A stretch of DNA of 5,894 bases from Deltaproteobacteria bacterium (GCA_019312705.1 JAFDCW010000454.1:1-5894); one strand, 5' to 3'. Shown: positions 1-4,972, counted from the stretch's first letter. Numbers and translations: made by a program. Notes: generated from the letters alone by a model not told the origin.

Positions 1-229
1 AGGCAGAGTCGAGGGCCTCTCCCTCGCTTCGGGCGAGGATCCGGACCGGGATGGCACTCTTGGGGGACCAGTAGCCTTTGCCGATGAATTGGTCCCGGGC
101 GTCGATCACGGTGACCACGTCTCCCGGACCCGGGGCGCCATCGATTTCGTCGATGGCCTGCTTGAATACCCACGGGTGGCCCGCCCAGATCGGCTGAACG
201 TGTCCAGAGCGCAGGCGCACCGTAGCCAT
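1..229 (-). CDS. rlmI: RlmI-type 23S rRNA (cytosine-C5) methyltransferase, N-terminal part only
   Basis: Partial gene; the first 76 codons are present and the rest lies beyond the left edge. The visible protein starts [20 protein letters not shown] and continues with VF, an acidic GDVVTVID stretch, [17 protein letters not shown]. This is the N-terminal PUA-type RNA-binding domain of the RlmI/YccW class I SAM-dependent methyltransferases: a GHPWVF motif, a GD(V/I)V strand and a G-(R/K)-G-(Y)-x-x-P-x-S-x-I-x-V-R-(I/L) strand. The family methylates C5 of cytosine 1962 in 23S rRNA, in the cytoplasm. The catalytic Rossmann domain is not in the window, so exact specificity cannot be confirmed. ATG at 229-227 is the first ATG in this frame and sits just before the domain; no good Shine-Dalgarno is visible ahead of it. 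It is divergent from tatA across about 140 bp. Confidence 0.85.
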   Translation of the reverse strand, partial: MATVRLRSGHVQPIWAGHPWVFKQAIDEIDGAPGPGDVVTVIDARDQFIGKGYWSPKSAIPVRILARSEGEALDSA

Positions 230-281
230 AGCCGGATCATTACCACGGGGGCTGGTGATGTCTTCGAGATCTTTGAGAGAT

Positions 282-308
282 TTGGCCAGGCCCCTTGCCA
301 ACGGGGCC
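282..308. repeat. two overlapping, mutually exclusive inverted repeats in the rlmI/tatA gap
   Basis: GGCCCC (289-294) pairs perfectly with GGGGCC (303-308) across an 8-base loop. TTGGC (282-286) pairs with GCCAA (297-301) across 10 bases. The arms interleave, so only one hairpin can form at a time. TTGCCAA in the middle is also the -35 candidate of the tatA promoter, and TTGGCA read on the minus strand is a -35-like hexamer facing rlmI. This could be a protein-binding site or chance pairing in GC-rich DNA. Confidence 0.35.
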
Positions 309-323
309 CGCCGCGTCTAAATT
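295..323 (+). promoter_or_regulatory. candidate sigma70-type promoter for tatA
   Basis: TTGCCA (295-300, 5 of 6 to TTGACA) is followed after 17 bases by TAAATT (318-323, 4 of 6 to TATAAT). Transcription would start near 330, leaving a leader of about 40 bases before the tatA start at 371. The spacing is optimal and the AT-rich -10 stands out from its GC-rich surroundings. Judged from sequence only. Confidence 0.45.
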
Positions 324-338
324 TCGGCCGCTATTTGA

Positions 339-359
339 GCGGGCAATTTCATCGCCCGC
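339..359 (+). other. leader hairpin just upstream of the tatA ribosome binding site
   Basis: GCGGGC (339-344) pairs perfectly with GCCCGC (354-359) around a 9-base AT-rich loop. The hairpin ends two bases before the Shine-Dalgarno GGAGG at 362-366. It lies in the predicted tatA mRNA leader and has no U tract, so it is not a terminator. It could tune ribosome access or mRNA stability. Confidence 0.4.
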
Positions 360-361
360 GT

Positions 362-366
362 GGAGG
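362..366 (+). promoter_or_regulatory. ribosome binding site deciding the tatA GTG start
   Basis: GGAGG lies 4 bases before GTG 371 and 19 bases before the in-frame ATG 386. The spacing to GTG is a little short but workable, while that to ATG 386 is too long, so GTG 371 is preferred. Confidence 0.55.
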
Positions 367-370
367 CACT

Positions 371-613
371 GTGCCGACTCTTGGAATGGGCGAGCTGATC
401 ATCATCCTGTTGATCGTCATGCTGATCTTCGGTGCGAGCCGTCTGCCGAAGCTGGGCGAAGGCCTGGGCAAGGCCATTCGTGGTTTGAAGCGAGGCCTCG
501 ACTCGGACGACGACATCGACGTCACCCCGTCGGAAAAACAGGTCTCGGACACCTCCTCGGCGAAGAGCGCGAAGGACGAAGTCAGCGAAGCGGAGATCGT
601 CGAAAAGAGCTGA
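371..613 (+). CDS. tatA: Sec-independent protein translocase subunit TatA/TatE
   Basis: This 80-residue protein begins [20 protein letters not shown]. TatA oligomerises in the cytoplasmic membrane with TatC-based receptors to move folded, twin-arginine-signal proteins to the periplasm. All TatA parts are visible in order: a short periplasmic N-terminus, conserved polar Glu8, one membrane helix (about 9-20), the Phe20-Gly21 hinge, an amphipathic basic helix (about 25-43, [20 protein letters not shown]), an acidic patch DSDDDID at 44-50, and a charged, disordered tail. Length is typical of TatA and shorter than most TatB; the short amphipathic helix also favours TatA. GTG is chosen as start because of GGAGG at 362-366 and because homologues of this type begin a few residues before the GxxEL motif; ATG 386 is the alternative. 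No tatB or tatC is in the window, so the gene seems to stand alone. Its stop lies two bases from the stop of the opposing gene. Confidence 0.93.
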   Translation: MPTLGMGELIIILLIVMLIFGASRLPKLGEGLGKAIRGLKRGLDSDDDIDVTPSEKQVSDTSSAKSAKDEVSEAEIVEKS

Positions 614-615
614 AT

Positions 616-1398
616 TTAATGGAGGAGCGGGGGTTCTCGGACCTCGCTCGCCCGCCTCACCTCGTCGGAAAGTTCGGTCGATCCGCAAACCAGGCGCCGG
701 TCGGCGTCGGTTAGATGGCGGACCAGGGCGAGAGACACGTCGAGGGGTGTGTTCGGGTTCAGGCACAGCACCCGCCGGACCCGGTAGCGCACGATCCATC
801 GGGTGGACCGGAAGACCAACCGCAGGATGGATGGCGCGATGGGCCTCCGCGCTGCGAGGCGTACGATGTTCTCTTCGGTGAGTATCGGGTTGCCGAGGAG
901 GATCGTGATCACGTCGGGGTGCGGGTCCCGGAGCACCCGCATCAGGAGATCTCGATCCCGGGTTCGGGCCAGGGACTTGCGTTCTCCGAGAGTCAAGGGC
1001 CTGCCCCGGCCGAAGTCTGGGACGTGCTTGTCGTCGGGAGTGTCATCGTCGTCGATCGAGCGCCGGCTGAGCAGCATCACGACGTCACGCTGGCCCCGGG
1101 AAGCCGCGACTCCGAGGGCTGCGAGGCGTATGTCATCGGCGACCTCGTCCGCGAGGGCCAGGGAGATCGACAGCAAAAGCTCCTGGTTCGGGGGTATTCG
1201 GGATTCGGTCAGATTGGCGGCGATCGCCACGATATCGACGACCACCTCGGGGGGGTGGCGCCGCAGCTCGTGGCGCACATAGGCCACCCGCATGTCCGTA
1301 TCGGGCAGGGCGGCCACCCGGCGAGCGAGAGCCGCCGCAGTCTCGACGGGATCGTCCATCGTACCGTGATGGTGCCCGATTCTACCGATCTCGGCCAC
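616..1398 (-). CDS. conserved hypothetical protein with HEAT-like helical repeats
   Basis: A 260-residue soluble protein with no signal peptide or membrane helix. I do not recognise a named family. Residues 15-110 look all-helical (VETAAALARRVAAL, RVAYVRHELRRHPPEVVVDI, and so on). An acidic loop IDDDDTPDD (about 115-123) and a basic GRPLTLGERKSLAR segment (132-145) follow. Residues 146-230 hold repeated helix pairs of HEAT/leucine-rich-variant style: LLMRVLRDPHPDVITILLGN, LTEENIVRLAARRP, RVRRVLCLNPNTPLDVSLAL. This pattern of DPHPDV then NP-L-T-E-x-x-(I/V)-x-x-x-A-A-R-R-P resembles proteins I recall as uncharacterised in deltaproteobacteria and myxobacteria. Such repeats usually mediate protein binding. 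The start is GTG 1398, because AAGGAG lies 8 bases upstream; ATG 1419 (7 residues longer) and ATG 1359 are alternatives without a Shine-Dalgarno. It converges on tatA and is divergent from the PhaR-like gene. Function unknown. Confidence 0.8.
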   Translation of the reverse strand: MAEIGRIGHHHGTMDDPVETAAALARRVAALPDTDMRVAYVRHELRRHPPEVVVDIVAIAANLTESRIPPNQELLLSISLALADEVADDIRLAALGVAASRGQRDVVMLLSRRSIDDDDTPDDKHVPDFGRGRPLTLGERKSLARTRDRDLLMRVLRDPHPDVITILLGNPILTEENIVRLAARRPIAPSILRLVFRSTRWIVRYRVRRVLCLNPNTPLDVSLALVRHLTDADRRLVCGSTELSDEVRRASEVREPPLLH

Positions 1399-1406
1399 AG
1401 CGGGCG

Positions 1407-1412
1407 CTCCTT
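1407..1412 (-). promoter_or_regulatory. ribosome binding site deciding the start of the helical-repeat protein
   Basis: On the minus strand AAGGAG is followed after 8 bases by GTG 1398-1396. The upstream in-frame ATG at 1419 would place this sequence inside the coding region and has no Shine-Dalgarno of its own, so GTG is favoured. Confidence 0.55.
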
Positions 1413-1425
1413 GACGCATTGCGTC
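1413..1425. promoter_or_regulatory. 13-bp palindrome, candidate operator between divergent genes
   Basis: GACGCA-T-TGCGTC is a perfect inverted repeat with a one-base centre. It lies in the 59-bp gap between the GTG start of the helical-repeat gene and the TTG start of the PhaR-like gene. It overlaps a -35-like TTGACG (1411-1416), which has a weak -10-like TAAAGC at 1435-1440. A dimeric regulator bound here could control both genes; PhaR-type proteins are known to autorepress, so the neighbour is a natural candidate. Binding is an inference. Confidence 0.35.
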
Positions 1426-1446
1426 GCCGGGAGCTAAAGCACTCTT

Positions 1447-1450
1447 GGAG
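1447..1450 (+). promoter_or_regulatory. ribosome binding site deciding the TTG start of the PhaR-like gene
   Basis: GGAG, within TTGGAGA, lies 7 bases before TTG 1458. The frame is open further upstream to TTG 1419, but that codon has no Shine-Dalgarno and falls inside the operator-like palindrome. Confidence 0.5.
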
Positions 1451-1457
1451 ACGCCCC

Positions 1458-2081
1458 TTGGAGACCCCCGAAGCCGAAGAGTCGCCGCGTCTCGTCAAGC
1501 GCTACGCGAACCGCAAGCTCTACGATACGCGGGACAGCCGCTACGTGACGCTGCACGAGATCGCGCGCTACGTCCGAGACGGCGAGGACGTGCGGATCAT
1601 CGACAACCGCACCAAGGAAGACCTCACCGACATTACGCTGGCCCAGATCATCTACGAAGAGCAGAAGGGCAAAAAAAGCAACGCTTGGAGCGTCAAGACG
1701 CTCCGCCAGCTGGTCCGTGATGGGGGCGACCGGCTGATGAGCTCGCTGCAAGACAGCCCCGTTGCGAAGCTCGTTCGCCGGGAAGACGGCCCCGACGGAC
1801 CGGATGGCTCTGAAGGTGACGGCAAAGGTGAGAGTGAGGTCGGGGGCCTCGAGGGAGCCGAGGAGCCGGAAGCGGCGACCCGGGGGCGCCTGATCGACAA
1901 ACCGAAGGAAGCCTGGGAAGAGCTCTCGCGTTTGAAAGACGCCCGGGTGCTGGCGCTTGTGGGGGTGGCCAAGGGACAGCTCGAGTCCCTCAAGGCGGAA
2001 ATCCAGAGGCTCTCGGCCCGGGTGGAAGAGCTCGAGAGCACCCTCAGCGCCCGCCAACGCAAGGGCCAAGACGACGACTAG
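1458..2081 (+). CDS. PHB_acc_N (PhaR-type) DNA-binding domain protein with coiled-coil C-terminus
   Basis: A 207-residue protein. Residues 11-71 match the PHB/PHA accumulation regulator DNA-binding domain: RLVKRYANRKLYDTRDSRYV, then TLHEIARYVRDGEDVRIIDN, R-T-K-E-D-L-T-D-I-T-L-A-Q-I-I and a final EEQKG. The KRYxNRKLYDT motif is diagnostic. In Ralstonia and Paracoccus, PhaR represses phasin and its own gene and senses polyhydroxybutyrate granules. Residues 72-108 may form further helices. Residues 109-145 are a Gly/Asp/Glu-rich disordered linker, and about 155-203 form an amphipathic coiled coil (LKAEIQRLSARVEELESTLS) rather than the usual PHB_acc C-terminal repeats. No pha synthesis gene is nearby, so a role in PHA control is uncertain; in deltaproteobacteria such proteins may have other targets. 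The TTG start rests on GGAG at 1447-1450. The stop codon lies inside a long hairpin. Confidence 0.87.
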   Translation: METPEAEESPRLVKRYANRKLYDTRDSRYVTLHEIARYVRDGEDVRIIDNRTKEDLTDITLAQIIYEEQKGKKSNAWSVKTLRQLVRDGGDRLMSSLQDSPVAKLVRREDGPDGPDGSEGDGKGESEVGGLEGAEEPEAATRGRLIDKPKEAWEELSRLKDARVLALVGVAKGQLESLKAEIQRLSARVEELESTLSARQRKGQDDD

Positions 2082-2139
2082 TTGGCAAGAAGGCGGAACG
2101 GCGCTCGCGGCGACGAGCAGCTGGATTGCCGACTAGCCG
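2075..2139 (+). repeat. long two-tier hairpin spanning the PhaR-like stop codon
   Basis: CTAGTTGGCAA (2078-2088) pairs with TTGCCGACTAG (2126-2136) over 11 bp with one G-U. After one mismatch (2077/2137) it gains two more pairs (2075-2076 with 2138-2139). The 37-base interior contains a second hairpin, GCTCG (2103-2107) with CGAGC (2114-2118) around six bases. The TAG stop (2079-2081) is in the left arm. No U tract follows, so it is not a standard intrinsic terminator. It could be an mRNA 3'-end structure, a U-less terminator or a small palindromic repeat element. Confidence 0.5.
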
Positions 2140-2167
2140 GCCGAGAAGCCCGGAATCGTTGCTCTAA

Positions 2168-2197
2168 TTGACGTAGTGCGGCGGGTTGAAATAGGAC
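2168..2197 (+). promoter_or_regulatory. weak candidate promoter of the sigma/anti-sigma operon
   Basis: TTGACG (2168-2173, 5 of 6) is followed after 18 bases by TAGGAC (2192-2197, only 3 of 6). Transcription would start near 2204, leaving the Shine-Dalgarno at 2214-2217 inside the leader. An autoregulated ECF promoter (GGAAC-type -35) is expected for such operons, but no clear match is seen in the 143-bp gap. Confidence 0.22.
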
Positions 2198-2213
2198 CTT
2201 CAGCCCGTATGTT

Positions 2214-2217
2214 GAGG
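2214..2217 (+). promoter_or_regulatory. ribosome binding site of the ECF sigma gene
   Basis: GAGG lies 7 bases before ATG 2225, supporting that start. Confidence 0.5.
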
Positions 2218-2224
2218 CCTGGTC

Positions 2225-2908
2225 ATGGGATTGTTTCGAAAATCGGTGGACCCCGCCCGCGAAGAGTTCGAGCGGGAAGCCCTCATACACCTCGACTCGC
2301 TCTACGGGGCGGCACTGCGCCTGACCCGGTCCGAAAGCGATGCCGAAGACCTCGTCCAGGATACGTTCCTCCGGGCCTATCGCTTCCACGACCGCTTCGA
2401 GGCTGGCACCAACATGAGGGCCTGGCTGCACCGGATTCAAACCAATACGTTCATCAACCGGTATCGCCGTAAGACCCGAGAGCGAGACGTCTTCGAGGGC
2501 GTTGCCGCGGAGGCCGTCGGCTCCGGCGTGATGAGTCGGGCGGCGATGCGCGCCCTCAGCCAGCCCGTGACGACCGCCGAGCGGCCACTTCTCGCGCGCG
2601 AGATTCAGCGCGCCCTCGATACGCTTCCCGAAGACTATCGCGTCATGATCCTCCTCGCAGATGTCGAAGAGCTCAGCTATCGGGAGATCGCCGAAGCGAT
2701 CGGTTGCCCCATCGGCACCGTGATGTCGAGGCTTCATCGGGCGCGCAAGGCGATGCAAAAGCAGCTCATCCCTCAGGCGATGCACCTCGGCATCCTCGAT
2801 GCGGATGCCGATGAAGGCGGCGTCGCCGAAGCATCGGGCACCCAGGACGAATCGCCGGTCTCTCTCGATGCGTTTCGCGCGCGCAAGGGCGTTGGGGGGG
2901 CCGGGTGA
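2225..2908 (+). CDS. ECF sigma factor of the RpoE/SigR/SigH type
   Basis: A 227-residue RNA polymerase sigma factor of group 4 (ECF). Region 2 spans about 18-85, with [20 protein letters not shown] (core binding and -10 recognition) and [20 protein letters not shown] (melting helix). A linker rich in Ala, Gly and Glu (86-120) joins region 4 (about 125-182): [20 protein letters not shown] and the helix-turn-helix [20 protein letters not shown], which reads the -35 element. Wording such as the [11 protein letters not shown] and LLADVEE(F/L)SY(K/R)EIAE motifs is characteristic of SigR/SigH-like ECFs controlled by zinc anti-sigma factors. About 45 residues follow region 4, ending [10 protein letters not shown], a short charged tail longer than the minimal ECF. 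The next gene overlaps by four bases (GTGA) and encodes the matching anti-sigma factor, so the two are translationally coupled. A G7 run (2894-2900) lies near the 3' end. Regulon unknown. Confidence 0.95.
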   Translation: MGLFRKSVDPAREEFEREALIHLDSLYGAALRLTRSESDAEDLVQDTFLRAYRFHDRFEAGTNMRAWLHRIQTNTFINRYRRKTRERDVFEGVAAEAVGSGVMSRAAMRALSQPVTTAERPLLAREIQRALDTLPEDYRVMILLADVEELSYREIAEAIGCPIGTVMSRLHRARKAMQKQLIPQAMHLGILDADADEGGVAEASGTQDESPVSLDAFRARKGVGGAG

Positions 2909-3765
2909 ACTGCGGGCTCGTCCAGCGCTACGTCGACGCCTATGTCGACCTCGAGCTCGACCCGGGGACGAGCCTCGAAGTGGAGCGTCACCTCGAGGTG
3001 TGCGCTCCGTGCCAGGAGGGGGTTGCGTTTGCCCGGGCGATGAAAGGGCACGTGCGAACGTCGGTGGCTGACGTTCACGCGCCTGCGGGGCTCCGGGACC
3101 GCATCCGTCGCTGCCTCGACGAGGCGCCACGGGCGGCCTCGCCCCAGCCGCTGGTGAAGATCGCGCCGATGCGCTTGAAGCATGCGATTCCCCTCGCCGC
3201 GGCCGCGGCGGTGCTGATGGCGACCAGCTTCGCGATGGGGCCGTTCTCTACGTCGGTCTCCCCGTCCACGTCGGCGTCGGGGGCTCGCAAACCGACCGGG
3301 CTCGGGTCGATGGTCGCCAACGCGACCGCGCTCCCGTTCCTCGAAGATGCGGTGCGGGTTCACGCCAGCGACCTGCCGGCCGATGTGCCCGGGGAGCATC
3401 CCCAGGAGGTCACTCGCTGGTTTCGGAACAAGGTGAACTTTCCGGTGCGTCCGGCCCGGTTCGAGCGCGACGACGCTCACCTCCTCGGCGCCCGATTGTC
3501 GAACGTCCGGGAGCGCCGAGCGGCGGCGCTCTACTATGACGTGGGCGGAGAGCGGGTGACGGTGGTGCTCTTCGACCGCCCCGAGCCCGCGCGGGGCCTG
3601 AGGCTCGAGCGAACTCGCCTCCTCGGGCGCGACGTGAACTACCAGCAGGTCGGCGGATATACCGTGCCGATTCGGGACCAGGGTGGGGTTACCTATGCCT
3701 TTATTGGGGACCTCGACCGCCAGAGCCTCCTTCGCCTCGTGGCCACCGCCCGGGTGCCCCAATGA
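2905..3765 (+). CDS. membrane-anchored zinc-binding (ZAS) anti-sigma factor
   Basis: A 286-residue protein that should hold the upstream ECF sigma factor inactive at the membrane. The cytoplasmic N-terminus is a zinc-binding anti-sigma domain: Cys3, then HLEVCAPC with His29, Cys33 and Cys36. The Cys-to-His interval of 26 residues and the H-x3-C-x2-C spacing match what I recall of RsrA of Streptomyces. A basic helix follows ([13 protein letters not shown], about 64-76, with a further Cys70). One membrane helix at about 93-114 ([20 protein letters not shown]) is followed by a Ser/Thr-rich stalk and an exported domain (about 140-286). That domain contains [45 protein letters not shown] and [20 protein letters not shown], a pattern I associate with deltaproteobacterial anti-sigma factors. 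GTG 2905 overlaps the sigma stop. Signal release could involve zinc/thiol oxidation, ligand sensing outside, or proteolysis; the sequence does not decide. Confidence 0.92.
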   Translation: MNCGLVQRYVDAYVDLELDPGTSLEVERHLEVCAPCQEGVAFARAMKGHVRTSVADVHAPAGLRDRIRRCLDEAPRAASPQPLVKIAPMRLKHAIPLAAAAAVLMATSFAMGPFSTSVSPSTSASGARKPTGLGSMVANATALPFLEDAVRVHASDLPADVPGEHPQEVTRWFRNKVNFPVRPARFERDDAHLLGARLSNVRERRAAALYYDVGGERVTVVLFDRPEPARGLRLERTRLLGRDVNYQQVGGYTVPIRDQGGVTYAFIGDLDRQSLLRLVATARVPQ

Positions 3766-3775
3766 ACCGGCGTAA

Positions 3776-3797
3776 CCCCACGGAAAGGCGGGGCTTT
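3776..3797 (+). terminator. weak intrinsic-terminator-like hairpin after the anti-sigma gene
   Basis: CCCCAC (3776-3781) can pair with GCGGGG (3788-3793 region, one A/C mismatch) around a purine-rich loop, followed by CTTTA. The stem is short and the U run has only three bases, so termination is likely to be partial at best. Confidence 0.3.
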
Positions 3798-3811
3798 AGC
3801 ATTCCAGATCG

Positions 3812-3841
3812 TTGACCTCTGCGCGTGCCGCGGCCTATCCT
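3812..3841 (+). promoter_or_regulatory. candidate sigma70-type promoter of the FrzS/AglZ-like gene
   Basis: TTGACC (3812-3817, 5 of 6) is followed after 18 bases by TATCCT (3836-3841, 4 of 6). Transcription would begin near 3848, giving a leader of about 33 bases. It separates this gene from the sigma operon. Confidence 0.45.
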
Positions 3842-3850
3842 GCGGTCGAC

Positions 3851-3867
3851 TCGGGGCGCGGCCCCGA
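3851..3867 (+). other. perfect 5'-leader hairpin (palindrome)
   Basis: TCGGGGC-GCG-GCCCCGA is a 7-bp perfect stem with a three-base loop. It begins a few bases after the predicted transcription start and ends one base before the Shine-Dalgarno. It has no U tract. It may stabilise the mRNA 5' end or serve as an operator in DNA form. Confidence 0.5.
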
Positions 3868-3868
3868 T

Positions 3869-3875
3869 AAAGGAG
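3869..3875 (+). promoter_or_regulatory. strong ribosome binding site of the FrzS/AglZ-like gene
   Basis: AAAGGAG lies 5 bases before ATG 3881. The frame is open upstream to a TTG at 3812, but that codon is the -35 hexamer of the promoter, so ATG 3881 is the start. Confidence 0.75.
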
Positions 3876-3880
3876 CGTGC

Positions 3881-4972
3881 ATGGGCCAGCGGATTCTGGT
3901 CTTCGAGGCCGACACGGGCTTCGCGGACGAGCTGACGACGAACTTCGGGGGCCTCGGGGCCGCGGTCGAAGTCGTAGCCGACGGTACTACGGGCCTGTCA
4001 CGAGCGGCCGAAGACAAGCCGGACTTGATCCTGCTGTCGATCGAGCTGCCGAGCATGAATGGATTCTTGGTCTGCAAGAAGATCAAGAAGAACGCTGACC
4101 TCAAGGCCATCCCTCTCATCATCATGTCGAGCGACGCCAACGCCGAGGAGATCTTCGAGCAGCATAGGAAGCTGCGAACTCGGGCCGAGGACTACATCAA
4201 GAAGCCCGTAGCATTTGCCGATTTGCTCGCTCGGGTTCAGGAGTACGTGCCCATCGAGGGGAGCGCCGGCGAAGCCCCGGCAGCCGAGGCCCAACTCGTC
4301 GAAGCGATGGAGATTGAAGACACCAGCGGTGACGGTGTCGACGATGAGATCGACGCCTTCGCCGACAGTGCATTCGACTCTCTCATCATGGAGGAGGACG
4401 AGGACGCCGATCCGACGGCGACTCGCGACGTCCCCTCTCCTGCTGCCGCGGCCCAAGAGGTCGACGACGCTGACGTCGAAATGCCCATCGACGATCTCGA
4501 GGTCCTCGACATGGACGACCTCGTCGAGGAGGATCTGCTCGAAGAGGACGTCGAGCCGGAACCCGAGCCGGAGCCCGAGCCGGAGCCCGAGCCGGAGCCC
4601 GAGCCGGAACCGGAACCGGAGCCGGAACCCGAGCCGGCGCCCGAGCCGGAACCGGAACCGGAACCGGAACCCGAGCCGGCGCCCGTCGCCGAGGTCCCAG
4701 CTGGTGTCGACCCCGAGGAGCTGGCTGCGGCCGAGGCCCGCACCACTGCTGCCGAGGCGCTCACGACGGAGGCCGAGGCCCGCACGACGGGACCTTCGAC
4801 AAGGAGATGGCCGACCTCAAATCGAAGGCGGCCAAGGAGGGCGGCAGCTCGAGCCGCGAGTTCCTGGACCTTCGGGAAGCCCTCAACCACAAGGACCGTG
4901 AGATCCTCGAGTTCCGCGATCAGGTCGGGGCCCGGGACAAGCAACTCATCGAGCTCCGGGACAAGAACCTAG
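3881..4972 (+). CDS. FrzS/AglZ-like pseudo-receiver protein, N-terminal reading frame (frameshifted)
   Basis: The frame encodes 363 residues, of which the first roughly 303 are authentic. Residues 4-124 are a response-regulator receiver fold: [35 protein letters not shown] and DYIKKPV. The phosphoacceptor Asp is Ser53 and one residue of the acidic cluster is Ala10, while Ser83/Ser84 and the KPV Lys (107 or 108) remain. Such domains cannot take phosphate normally. The EQHRKL and A-(D/E)-(D/E)-Y-(V/I)-x-K-P-V wording matches my memory of FrzS and AglZ, the polarly localised gliding-motility proteins of Myxococcus xanthus. Residues about 126-224 are an acidic disordered linker, and 225-268 are 22 EP/AP dipeptides. 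After residue about 303 (4789) the frame turns Arg/Ser/Thr-rich with A/T-ending codons and stops at 4970-4972: an out-of-frame tail. The coiled coil continues in the -1 frame from 4789. The gene has its own promoter and strong ribosome binding site. Confidence 0.82.
   Translation: MGQRILVFEADTGFADELTTNFGGLGAAVEVVADGTTGLSRAAEDKPDLILLSIELPSMNGFLVCKKIKKNADLKAIPLIIMSSDANAEEIFEQHRKLRTRAEDYIKKPVAFADLLARVQEYVPIEGSAGEAPAAEAQLVEAMEIEDTSGDGVDDEIDAFADSAFDSLIMEEDEDADPTATRDVPSPAAAAQEVDDADVEMPIDDLEVLDMDDLVEEDLLEEDVEPEPEPEPEPEPEPEPEPEPEPEPEPEPAPEPEPEPEPEPEPAPVAEVPAGVDPEELAAAEARTTAAEALTTEAEARTTGPSTRRWPTSNRRRPRRAAARAASSWTFGKPSTTRTVRSSSSAIRSGPGTSNSSSSGTRT
4553..4684 (+). repeat. Glu-Pro dipeptide-coding tandem repeat
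   Basis: 132 bases made of six-base units GA(G/A)CC(G/C), coding 20 Glu-Pro and 2 Ala-Pro dipeptides in the linker of the FrzS/AglZ-like protein. Units alternate in third-base choice, giving 12-base sub-repeats. A 22-base segment ending in the Ala-Pro codons recurs at 4622 and 4664, 42 bases apart. It should form a stiff, extended, negatively charged spacer between receiver and coiled coil. Such repeats change length readily by slippage and are hard to assemble. Confidence 0.9.
4784..4791 (+). other. probable single-base deletion (frameshift) in the FrzS/AglZ-like gene
   Basis: Upstream of here the frame of ATG 3881 shows G/C-ending codons and sensible residues ([20 protein letters not shown]). 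Downstream, only the -1 frame does ([19 protein letters not shown]). Reading ACG ACG GGG ACC TTC would need one more G in the GGG at 4789-4791, so loss of one G is the simplest explanation. No standard slippery heptamer is present. Confidence 0.75.

Noticed and set aside
89..370. N-terminal extension of tatA in the same frame
   Set aside because: The 94 extra residues are not TatA-like, overlap rlmI on the other strand and lie upstream of a good Shine-Dalgarno at 362-366.
715..1437. Long plus-strand open frame opposite the helical-repeat gene
   Set aside because: Composition is that of an antisense shadow, with no domain or ribosome binding site; the minus-strand frame has G/C-ending codons and helical repeats.
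1419..1457. TTG 1419 as start of the PhaR-like gene
   Set aside because: No Shine-Dalgarno; it lies within the palindrome, and TTG 1458 has GGAG at ideal spacing.
2186..2213. TTGAAA-16-TATGTT promoter for the sigma gene
   Set aside because: Hexamers match well (5 and 4 of 6), but transcription would start near 2220, after the Shine-Dalgarno at 2214-2217, so the mRNA would lack its ribosome binding site.
2078..3762. Long minus-strand open frames opposite the sigma and anti-sigma genes
   Set aside because: Arg/His/Pro-rich antisense translations in GC-rich DNA; the plus strand carries two unmistakable protein families.
4553..4684. CRISPR-like or minisatellite array
   Set aside because: Units are six bases with no spacers and lie inside a coding frame; it is a dipeptide repeat.
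4784..4800. Programmed -1 ribosomal frameshift
   Set aside because: No X-XXY-YYZ slippery heptamer in the correct frame, and the zero-frame extension beyond is a meaningless Arg/Ser-rich tail; a base deletion or error is simpler.
4237..4944. Minus-strand frame encoding a Gly-Ser repeat protein
   Set aside because: The (Gly-Ser) tract is simply the reverse strand of the Glu-Pro repeat; no start signal and no similarity outside the repeat.
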